Notes under the pieces: model-generated
Told to the model about the DNA's origin: nothing
Seen by the model: the letters and a program-made list of their open reading frames with translations, nothing else
Databases searched by the model: none
NCBI RefSeq assembly: GCF_018263855.1
Contig: NZ_CP073318.1
Span: 4,774,001 to 4,838,000 of the forward strand
Direction of reading: 5' to 3'
Origin: Kutzneria sp. CA-103260
GTDB taxonomy: Bacteria > Actinomycetota > Actinomycetes > Mycobacteriales > Pseudonocardiaceae
DNA length: 64,000 nt
In this document: positions 53,925 through 64,000 of the stretch, piece by piece
Position numbering within the stretch: the first letter of the stretch is position 1
Layout of the letters: each line of letters starts with the position of its first letter
Made by a program: the position numbers and the translations under genes

Positions 53925-53930
53925 TGGCTG

Positions 53931-57533
<3,603 letters not shown>

Positions 57534-57536
57534 CCT

Positions 57537-57622
57537 CGCGAGTCCCGCTCTCAGGCACATGAAACACCGGTTTCAGGACGAACTGAAACCGGTGTTTCGG
57601 TTGCTGGAGAGCGGGACTCGCG
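57537..57622. repeat. Dispersed palindromic element, copy 3 (bidirectional terminator candidate)
   Basis: Outer arms CGCGAGTCCCGCTCTC (57537-57552) and GAGAGCGGGACTCGCG (57607-57622), perfect over 16 bp. Inside them lies a second perfect 16-bp stem, GAAACACCGGTTTCAG (57561-57576) and CTGAAACCGGTGTTTC (57583-57598). Between the convergent metH and AfsR-like genes. Confidence 0.92.
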
Positions 57623-57626
57623 GGGG

Positions 57627-60524
57627 TCAGGGTTGGGTGGCGTCGAGCTGGGCCAGTTGCTCCTCGACCTCGGCGGTGTCCTGGGACTCCAGGGCGGTCA
57701 GGATCGGCAGGGCCAGCCGGTAGGACTCGCGTGCGGCGTCCACCCGGCCGGCCCGCAGCTCGGCCAATGCCTTGCCGCGCAGGGCGTTGGCGATGCCGAA
57801 GCGGTCGTTGATGGACTGCCGGGCCTGGATGGCCTGGTCGTAGTAGTCGATGGACTCGGCGTAGTTGCCGGCGGCCAGGTGGATCTCGCCGAGCAGGTTG
57901 AGGCCGGAGCCGATGCCGTGCGTGTAGTTGACGTCGTGCCAGGCCTCAAGCGTGAGATGGCCGTACTCCAAAGCCTTCTCGTGGTCCCCGATGGCGTTGT
58001 AGGCCGAGGCGGTGCCCTGTAGCGCCCACGCCCGCCCCCAGGTGTTGCCGATCGCCGCGTACGCCTCGGCGGCGGTGCGCAGCGCGGCCATGGCCTCGGG
58101 CAGCTTGCCCATGCTGACGTAGGTGTGGCCGAGCGAGTTGTAGGTGATCCCGACCAGCCACTTCTCGTCGATCTGCGGGAACAGGGCGATGGCCTGCTGG
58201 TAGTGGTCGACGGCCTCGTCGTAGCGGCGCAGGTCGTTGGCGATGATGCCGAGGATCCCGTGCGCGGACGCCTGGCCGTTGACGTCGCCGTCGAGGACGG
58301 CGTGCCGCAGCGAGATCCGGATCATCTCGCCCCACAGCTCCCAGCGCTTGTTGCACACGTACCAGAAGCTGGACAGGGTCTGCGGCAGCCGCCAGGCGAC
58401 GGCGTGCTCCGCCAGCTCCACGGCCCGCCGCACGGCCTCGACGAGGTTGGTCTCCTCGGTCATGAACCACGCCTTGACGCCCTCGGGGTCGTCCTGCTCG
58501 TGGAACGTCCAGTGCGCGGGCGGGTCGATGATGTTGTGCACGGGCTTGAACGACAGCATCTTGCGGTCGGCCTCGTTGGCGGCGTGCAGGTACCAGCTCA
58601 CCGACCGCCGGACCGCGGCGTCCCGCTCGGCGGCGGTCTCGTCGTTGTCGGCCCGCTCCACCGCGTACACCCGCAGCAGGTCGTGGAACTGGTACCGGCC
58701 GTCGCCGCGCAGTTCCAGCAGATGCGCCCGGACCAACTCGTCCAGTTGCTGCCGGGCCTCGTCCTCGGTCACGTCGGCCAGCGCGCCGGCGGCGTGCCGG
58801 CTGACGTCGGGCCCGGCGTGCAGGCCCAGCCGGCGGAACATGCGCTTGGCCTCGGGGCTGAGCGCGGCGTACGACCAGGAGAACACCGCCCGCACGCTGG
58901 AGGCGGCGTCGTCGCCGGTGTCCAGGGCGTCCAGCCGGAAGTCGTCCCGCAGCTCGTCGACGAACTGGGCCAGCGGCAGGTTGGGGCTGCACCAGGCCCG
59001 CGCGCCCACGATGCTCAGGGCCAGCGGCAGGCCGGCGCACAGCGCGAGCAGCTCGTCGAACGCCTCGCGCTCCTCGTCGACCCGCTCCGGGCTGAGGTAG
59101 CTGGCCAGCAGCGCGGCCGAGTCGACCTCGTCGAACAGGCCGAGCGTGAGCTGCTGGCTGTCGCCGGTGGCGACCAGGCCGTCCAGCCGGTTGCGGCTGG
59201 TCACCAGGACCACGCAGCTCTGGTTGGCCGGCAGCAGCGGCGTGACCTGGTCGGTGGACACGGCGTTGTCCAGCACCATCAGCATCCGCCGGCCGGCGAC
59301 CACGTTGCGCAGCAGCACGGTGCGCTCGGCGGTGGTCCGCGGAATCTTCTCGGCCGGCACCCGAAAAGCGGACAGCAGCGTGAACAGCGCGTCGTGCGGC
59401 TGCACGGGTTTGTCGGCGACGTCGAATCCGCGCAGGTTCAAATAGATCTGGCCGTCCGGGAAAAGGTCGCGGACCAAATGCGACCAGTGCACGGCGAGCG
59501 AGGTCTTTCCGATTCCGGCGGTGCCCTCGATGGTGGTGATGACAACGGTGCCGCCGTGGCTGACCGCGCCGGCCACCGGCAGCAGCGCGTCCAGTCGCCG
59601 CAGCTCCTCGCCGCGGCCGGTGAACCGGCGGGTGTCGTGCGGCAGCTGGGACGGCACGACCCGCGGCAGCAGCGAGTCCTCGGCCGGCCCGGCGGTGTTG
59701 AGCAGCGTGTCGTACACGGAGCGCAGCGCCGGGCCAGGCTGCACGCCCAGGCGGTCGTCCAGCAGCCGGGCGCCGGCCTGGTAGACCGACTTGGCCTCGC
59801 CGGTGCGGCCGTGCTGGTGCAACGCCCGGATGAGCAGCGCCCGGCTCGACTCACGCAGCGGGTGGTCGTCGAGCACGGTCTTGAGCTCGCTGACCACCTC
59901 GGCCGGTCGGCCCAGGGTCAGCAGCAGGTCGGCGCGCTCCTCGACGACATCGAGGCGCAGCTCGGCCAGCCGGTGCCGCTCGACGTCGGCGAACGGGCCG
60001 CCGATGCTGCCCAGCGGGGTGCCCGACCACAGCGCCAGGGCCCGGTCCAGCTCGGCCAGGGCGGCGTCGGGATCGTTGCCGGACAGCTGCCGCGCGGCCT
60101 GGCGGTGCCGGGCGAAGCGCTCGGCGTCCACGTCGTCGGGCTCGACCCGCAGGCTGTAGCCGGAGCCGGCGCTGACCAGCACCTGGAACGTCTTGCGGGC
60201 CGGCTCCAGGGCACGCCGCAGGCCGGCGACGTAGGTGTGCACGCTGCCGACGGCGCTGGCCGGCGGCTCGGTGCCCCAGATGGCGTCGATCAGCTCGGCC
60301 CGGGAGATCACCTGGTTGGCGTTGGTGGCCAGCACCGCCAGCAGCGCCTGCTGGCGCGGCGGGCCGACCGCCACCTCGGCCCCGCCCCGCCAGGCGCGGA
60401 CCGGTCCGAGCAGGCCGATGCGGAGGTGGGTCGTCTCCTCGATGATCGTCAACGCCAGGACTCCGTGCGTGAGAGCGATACCAGTTGACCTCACGCTATA
60501 CCCGAACGGGTGAGTGAACGGCAT
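57627..60524 (-). CDS. AfsR/SARP-type transcriptional regulator with NB-ARC and TPR domains
   Basis: 965 aa. OmpR-like winged helix (about 30-125, QALLAVLATNANQVISRAELIDAIWG), bacterial activation domain BTAD (about 130-275), NB-ARC ATPase (P-loop GTAGIGKTSLAV near 340, MLMVLDNA Walker B) and TPR repeats (about 700-950, e.g. LGHTYVSMGKLPEAM). Large AfsR-like regulators activate secondary metabolism and are often modulated by Ser/Thr kinases. ATG at 60524; a downstream TTG (near 60456) would start nearer to the usual LRIGLLGP. No biosynthetic cluster is visible beside it. Confidence 0.9.
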   Translation of the reverse strand: MPFTHPFGYSVRSTGIALTHGVLALTIIEETTHLRIGLLGPVRAWRGGAEVAVGPPRQQALLAVLATNANQVISRAELIDAIWGTEPPASAVGSVHTYVAGLRRALEPARKTFQVLVSAGSGYSLRVEPDDVDAERFARHRQAARQLSGNDPDAALAELDRALALWSGTPLGSIGGPFADVERHRLAELRLDVVEERADLLLTLGRPAEVVSELKTVLDDHPLRESSRALLIRALHQHGRTGEAKSVYQAGARLLDDRLGVQPGPALRSVYDTLLNTAGPAEDSLLPRVVPSQLPHDTRRFTGRGEELRRLDALLPVAGAVSHGGTVVITTIEGTAGIGKTSLAVHWSHLVRDLFPDGQIYLNLRGFDVADKPVQPHDALFTLLSAFRVPAEKIPRTTAERTVLLRNVVAGRRMLMVLDNAVSTDQVTPLLPANQSCVVLVTSRNRLDGLVATGDSQQLTLGLFDEVDSAALLASYLSPERVDEEREAFDELLALCAGLPLALSIVGARAWCSPNLPLAQFVDELRDDFRLDALDTGDDAASSVRAVFSWSYAALSPEAKRMFRRLGLHAGPDVSRHAAGALADVTEDEARQQLDELVRAHLLELRGDGRYQFHDLLRVYAVERADNDETAAERDAAVRRSVSWYLHAANEADRKMLSFKPVHNIIDPPAHWTFHEQDDPEGVKAWFMTEETNLVEAVRRAVELAEHAVAWRLPQTLSSFWYVCNKRWELWGEMIRISLRHAVLDGDVNGQASAHGILGIIANDLRRYDEAVDHYQQAIALFPQIDEKWLVGITYNSLGHTYVSMGKLPEAMAALRTAAEAYAAIGNTWGRAWALQGTASAYNAIGDHEKALEYGHLTLEAWHDVNYTHGIGSGLNLLGEIHLAAGNYAESIDYYDQAIQARQSINDRFGIANALRGKALAELRAGRVDAARESYRLALPILTALESQDTAEVEEQLAQLDATQP

Positions 60525-60556
60525 TAACTAGCCGCGTGGCGTGACCGGCGGGTCAC

Positions 60557-60600
60557 GGTCAGTCGGCGGACACCCGCCGTTCATCCGCCGGAATTCATTG
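60557..60600. promoter_or_regulatory. PHO-box-like 11-bp tandem repeat between AfsR-like gene and secreted protein
   Basis: Units GGTCAGTCGGC, GGACACCCGCC, GTTCATCCGCC and the weak GGAATTCATTG at exact 11-bp spacing. GTTCATC is a standard PhoP half-unit. Best of the three PHO-like sites in the window, in a 254-base divergent promoter region. Confidence 0.5.
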
Positions 60601-60778
60601 CTCCATTTCGTGCGTCGCATTTCACATATACGAACTTCAGTCGGCCCTGACGTCATCGTGGACCAAGAAGAAGGTCCCGTTCTGTTCACCGACGTGAACG
60701 CCAGAAATGCATCATTGACGGGCGAACAACCGCCTTCTAGCTTTTCCAGGTCGAAATCAGCTTCGAGGAGGCAGCTCG

Positions 60779-61645
60779 ATGATCCGTGGCGTGACGGCCG
60801 TGTTGTTCGCGGCCCTGCTGACCGCTGTCGCCGCGCCCGCGGCACTGGCCGACGACGCGCACCACGACCACTGGCACGTCGTGGACAAGACCACCGTCAG
60901 CGCGGCCGTCGGCGGGGAGGGAGTGGCCACGGTCAGACTCCCCGGCCAGCCGGTGAAGGTGTACTACACCGCCGGCAACACCATCCCGGCCAACCTGAAG
61001 GCCGAGGGCTGGGGTCACATCGGCGACCCCGACTCGCTGCACGGCTACGTCTTCGACCCCTACCAGCAGACCACCGCCACGATCACGCAGAAGATGATGC
61101 TGGTGACCACGCCGACCGGTCAGCAGTACGAGTACGCGCACACGCTCGGCCCCGACGAGATCGTGCCCAACGCCAACGCCTACACCGCCGTCACGCCGGA
61201 CGGGCAGTGGCTGGTGTCCAGCGAGCTGGCCCAGGTCGACCGACTGCTGGTGTTCCCGGCGCCGATCCTGAACAAGGCGCTGCCGGCCGGCGGCGGCACC
61301 CTGCCGCTGGCCGCGAAGGTGCTGCTGGACAAGCCGGTCCGCAACCTCCAGGGCTGCGACTTCATCACCTCGACCCGGCTGATCTGCGCGTCCGACGACT
61401 CCAACAACGACCTGTACCCGACCAGCAAGCCGCTGCTGCAGATCGACCTCCAGCACCAGCTGCGCGGCCAGGACGTCCGGGCACACGTCACCTCGCTCGG
61501 GCAGCTGCCGCTGGTCAGCACCTGCGTCGGCGCGTACACCGCCGAGGGCGTCGACTACGACACGGTGACCGGTGAGCTGCGGGTCGAGGTCGTGCCACCG
61601 AGCCCGTGCAACACCGACGTCACCGTGTACACCTACCGCCGCTGA
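60779..61645 (+). CDS. Secreted protein of unknown function
   Basis: 288 aa. Signal peptide about 1-22 (cut after ALA-D). A His-rich stretch DDAHHDHWHVVD follows directly. The body is beta-rich, with four Cys in the second half (CDF, ICAS, TCVG, PCNT), probably two disulfides. ATG with AGGAGG eight bases upstream. The PHO-like repeat in front suggests induction at low phosphate. No family recognised. It ends 3 bases from the convergent hydrolase gene, without a terminator between. Confidence 0.75.
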   Translation: MIRGVTAVLFAALLTAVAAPAALADDAHHDHWHVVDKTTVSAAVGGEGVATVRLPGQPVKVYYTAGNTIPANLKAEGWGHIGDPDSLHGYVFDPYQQTTATITQKMMLVTTPTGQQYEYAHTLGPDEIVPNANAYTAVTPDGQWLVSSELAQVDRLLVFPAPILNKALPAGGGTLPLAAKVLLDKPVRNLQGCDFITSTRLICASDDSNNDLYPTSKPLLQIDLQHQLRGQDVRAHVTSLGQLPLVSTCVGAYTAEGVDYDTVTGELRVEVVPPSPCNTDVTVYTYRR

Positions 61646-61648
61646 CCG

Positions 61649-62305
61649 CTAGTTGGAACGAATCGCTGCCACCGTGGCCGCTGCCCCGGGTTCGACCGGC
61701 TCGAAGTGGCCGATCCCGGGCAGCACCACCAGCTCGGCCCCGCTTTTCTCCTGGTACCGCTGGGAAAGCTCCAGTGGGACGTGAGTGTCGGCGTCGCCGT
61801 GGAGCAGCGTGACGGGCACGGGCGGCGGCACCTGGTTCATCGGGTCCGCCGCCGCCAGCCGGCCGAGGTCACCACCCAGCAACAGGGTCACGGCGTTGTC
61901 GCTCAACCCCAGCTCGTGCGCCCGGGCCAGGTCGCACAGGCCGCCGACCGCCACCACCTTGGCCACGCCGGGACGGTCGGCGGCCAGCAGCGAGAGGTGG
62001 CCGCCGGCCGAGTGGCCGACGAGCACGATCCGCTTGCCGGGGAACAGTTCCACGGCCTTGTCCACGCCGGCGGCGACGTCCTCGAAGATCACCGGCCACT
62101 CGCCGCCGTTGCCGATCCGCCGGTACTCCAACGAAACCACCGACAAGCCCTGGGCCACCAGGTATTCCGCGAACGGCACCAGGTACGACCGGTCGTAGCG
62201 GACTCGCCAGTAGCCGCCGTGCACCAGGACCGCAACGGTGTCGGAGCCGTTGTCCCACACGTCGACGACCTGATCCGCGTGGTCGCCGTAGTCGACTGTC
62301 CTCAT
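61649..62305 (-). CDS. Kynurenine formamidase-like alpha/beta hydrolase
   Basis: 218 aa alpha/beta hydrolase. The oxyanion motif HGGYW is typical of arylformamidases; the nucleophile is in VGHSAGGHLSL, Asp in GDADTHVP and His in IGHFEPVEP. ATG overlaps the kynureninase stop (ATGA). Hydrolyses N-formylkynurenine to kynurenine, the middle step between tryptophan 2,3-dioxygenase and kynureninase, both encoded upstream in the same operon. Confidence 0.85.
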   Translation of the reverse strand: MRTVDYGDHADQVVDVWDNGSDTVAVLVHGGYWRVRYDRSYLVPFAEYLVAQGLSVVSLEYRRIGNGGEWPVIFEDVAAGVDKAVELFPGKRIVLVGHSAGGHLSLLAADRPGVAKVVAVGGLCDLARAHELGLSDNAVTLLLGGDLGRLAAADPMNQVPPPVPVTLLHGDADTHVPLELSQRYQEKSGAELVVLPGIGHFEPVEPGAAATVAAIRSN

Positions 62306-63477
62306 GCCAGAATCTCACCCAGAATCTCGGCCGCCCGCAAGGCGTCCGCGAACCGGGTGTACAGCGGCGTGAAGCCGAAGCGCAGCAGGTCCGGCGGACG
62401 GTGGTCGCCGACCACTCCCCTGGCGATCAGCTCGGCCATCACCTTCTCGGCGTCCACACAGGACAGTGACACCTGGCTGCCGCGGTCCTCGCCGGCCGGC
62501 GTGACGCTCCTGGCCGCCGGGGCCAGCTCACGCGCACAGTCGACGAAGAATTCGGTCAGAGCCAGGCTTTTCGCTCGCAGCTGGGCCAGATCGACGTCGT
62601 CCCAGACGTCCAGGCTGGCGTCCAGGGTCAGCAGCGACACGATCTCCGGCGTGCCGGCACGGGCCTTGGCGATGCCTTCCGCCGCAACGTATTCCGGGTC
62701 CATGGCGAACGGCTCGCGATGCGAGCACCAACCGCCGAGCGGCTGGTCCAGCACCGGCAGCAGGTCCGGCCGGACGGCGAAGAAGGCCGGCGCGCCCGGG
62801 CCGCCGTTGAGGTACTTGTACGTGCAGCCAACGGCGAAATCCACGTTGTGCTGCAAGAGATCGACCGGCAGCGCACCGGCGCTGTGCGACAGGTCCCAGA
62901 TCACCCGGGCCCCGGCCGCGTGCGCGGCGGCGGTGAGAGCTCCCATGTCGTGCAGGCGGCCCGAGCGGTAGTCCACGTGGTTGAGCAGCACCACCGCGGT
63001 GTCGTCGCCCACCTCGTCGGGAACGTTCTTCGGCTCAACCGGGCGGATCGTCGCCCCGGTCAGCCGCGCCGCCGAGGCCGCGACGTAGCCGTCGGTCGGG
63101 AAAGTCGTGGCGTCGACCAGGATCTCGCCGCGACCGGGCGTCATCCGCAGCGCCGAGACGACCGCCCGGAAGATGTTGACGCTGGTCGAGTCGCCGACCA
63201 CGACGTGGCCCGGGGCCGCGCCGACCAGCGGGGCGATCCGGTCGCCGATCCGCTGCGGGGCGTCCCACCAGCCTTCTTCGGTCCAGCCCCGGATGCGCAT
63301 CCGGCCCCACTGCCGGGTCAGCACGTCGGCGACCCGGGCCGGCACGTGCCGGGGCAGCGCGCCCAGCGAGTTGCCGTCCAGGTAGATCACGCCGTCGTCG
63401 AGGTCGAACAGGTCGCGCTTGGCGGCCAGGGGATCGTTGGCGTCGGCCTTCGCGGCCCGCTCGGCGAGCTCAGACAT
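62302..63477 (-). CDS. kynU: Kynureninase
   Basis: 391 aa PLP enzyme. YLDGNSLGALP at the N-terminus, WDLSHSAGALPVDL, and CTYKYLNGGPGAPAFF with the PLP Lys. Standard for kynureninase (about 400 aa). Splits kynurenine into anthranilate and alanine. ATG at 63477 overlaps the TDO stop by 8 bases. The three genes make a tryptophan-to-anthranilate operon. Confidence 0.95.
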   Translation of the reverse strand: MSELAERAAKADANDPLAAKRDLFDLDDGVIYLDGNSLGALPRHVPARVADVLTRQWGRMRIRGWTEEGWWDAPQRIGDRIAPLVGAAPGHVVVGDSTSVNIFRAVVSALRMTPGRGEILVDATTFPTDGYVAASAARLTGATIRPVEPKNVPDEVGDDTAVVLLNHVDYRSGRLHDMGALTAAAHAAGARVIWDLSHSAGALPVDLLQHNVDFAVGCTYKYLNGGPGAPAFFAVRPDLLPVLDQPLGGWCSHREPFAMDPEYVAAEGIAKARAGTPEIVSLLTLDASLDVWDDVDLAQLRAKSLALTEFFVDCARELAPAARSVTPAGEDRGSQVSLSCVDAEKVMAELIARGVVGDHRPPDLLRFGFTPLYTRFADALRAAEILGEILA

Positions 63478-64000
63478 GGCTGCGCGCCGTCCACAGCTCA
63501 GGGAACACGACCTTGTTGGCCCGCTTCTCCAGCCAGGCCACGCCGGCCGAGCCGCCGGTGCCGGGCTTGGCCCCCATCGCGCGGCGGGTGGCCAGCAGGT
63601 GGTCGGTGCGCCATCGGCCCACCAGCTCGGCGACGTCGGTCAATGCCTCTCCCAGGGTCACCAGGTCATCATGCCGTGGATCCTGGTAGATCTCCGTCCA
63701 CGTCGCCTCGACGCCCGGATTCTCCTGGTAGCGCTGGGAGACGTCGCGGTCCAGCACCTCGGCCGGGATGTCGAAGCCGCGGCGGTGCAGGAAGCGCAGC
63801 ACCTCGTCGTACAGGCTGGGCTCGTGCAGCGCCCGCTCCAGCTCCCGGTGCACCTGCGGGACCGCCTTGTGCGGCTGGAGCAGGCTGACGCTCTTGTCGC
63901 CCAGCACGAACTCCAGCTGGCGGAACATCGCCGACTGGAACCCCGAGCCCTCGCCCAGCGCCGAGCGGTAGGAGTTGAACTGGCCCGGCGTCAGCGAGGC
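63470..64000 (-). CDS. kynA: Tryptophan 2,3-dioxygenase, C-terminal part (runs off right edge)
   Basis: 176 codons to the window edge. TDO segments LTPGQFNSYRSALGEGSGFQS, FRQLEFVLG, WRTDHLLATRRAMGAKPGTGGSAG (near the heme His region) and the C-terminal WLEKRANKVVFPELW are visible. Heme enzyme that opens the tryptophan indole ring to N-formylkynurenine. First gene of the operon; the start lies beyond the window. Confidence 0.95.
   Translation of the reverse strand, partial: ASLTPGQFNSYRSALGEGSGFQSAMFRQLEFVLGDKSVSLLQPHKAVPQVHRELERALHEPSLYDEVLRFLHRRGFDIPAEVLDRDVSQRYQENPGVEATWTEIYQDPRHDDLVTLGEALTDVAELVGRWRTDHLLATRRAMGAKPGTGGSAGVAWLEKRANKVVFPELWTARSHV

Noticed and set aside
57627..60524. Pathway-specific activator of a natural product cluster next door
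   Set aside because: The protein is SARP/AfsR-like, but no polyketide, peptide or terpene synthase genes occur within the window.

Overview
High-GC actinobacterial chromosome. I infer a Pseudonocardiales-type actinomycete, related to mycobacteria and rhodococci but not one of them. The grounds are a complete mce4-type operon, KstR-type operators, F420-dependent (LLM) oxidoreductases, GTG/ATG starts with GTGA or ATGA coupling, a DUF222/HNH protein and an AfsR/SARP-type regulator. No rRNA, tRNA, insertion sequence, prophage or CRISPR array was seen.

1-28688 and 37780-42758 form a steroid (cholesterol/phytosterol) catabolic block. Its gene order follows M. tuberculosis Rv3492c-Rv3553 in compressed form: mceF-A, yrbE4B/A, hsd4A and fdxD on the minus strand; fadE26/fadE27 on the plus strand; fadD19 divergent from echA19; an F420 oxidoreductase divergent from a DUF35 protein with ltp4/ltp3; cyp125 divergent from fadA5; and two SDR genes divergent from echA20-ipdA-ipdB-ipdC. 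Together these import the sterol (Mce4), activate and beta-oxidise the side chain (CYP125, FadD19, FadE26/27, EchA19, Hsd4A, FadA5, Ltp3/4) and open the last C/D rings (EchA20, IpdAB, IpdC). Seven KstR-like boxes (consensus around TAGAACACGTTCTA) sit in the promoter regions of the side-chain and uptake genes. Ring A/B genes (kstD, kshA, hsaABCD) and the regulators are not in the window.

28689-35167 interrupts the steroid block with a phosphonate locus. It contains a single-polypeptide fusion of a TmpA-like Fe(II)/2-oxoglutarate dioxygenase with a PhnZ/TmpB-like HD mixed-valence di-iron oxygenase, a convergent GntR/HutC regulator, and a four-gene ABC importer. Both transcription units carry the same promoter-operator module (TGTCCGACCATGTT, 2 bases, then GACTT-N8-AAGTC) and 11-bp tandem repeats resembling PHO boxes. 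This is the best candidate here for an undescribed system: one enzyme doing both steps of oxidative C-P cleavage, with dedicated uptake and double regulation.

42722-53068 is accessory: a PPOX protein, two tandem secreted S1 proteases, a UbiA strikingly like the gammaproteobacterial enzyme, an aldo/keto reductase, an SRPBCC/phosphotransferase pair, a stand-alone ClpP with a ClgR-like box, an MpaB-like oxygenase with an F420 oxidoreductase and a GntR regulator, and a DUF222/HNH protein. 53069-53930 has no credible gene. It holds 6 x 9-bp and 33 x 7-bp tandem repeats, a C-rich tract, and an S-adenosylhomocysteine-type riboswitch candidate in front of metH (53931-57533). After metH come an AfsR-like regulator, a PHO-box-like site, a secreted protein, and the tryptophan-to-anthranilate genes (kynurenine formamidase, kynureninase, tryptophan 2,3-dioxygenase), which run off the right edge.

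A long palindromic element with outer arms CGCGAGTCCCGCTCT / AGAGCGGGACTCGCG occurs three times (16432, 30271, 57537), each time exactly between two convergent genes. It looks like a genome-specific family of bidirectional terminators.
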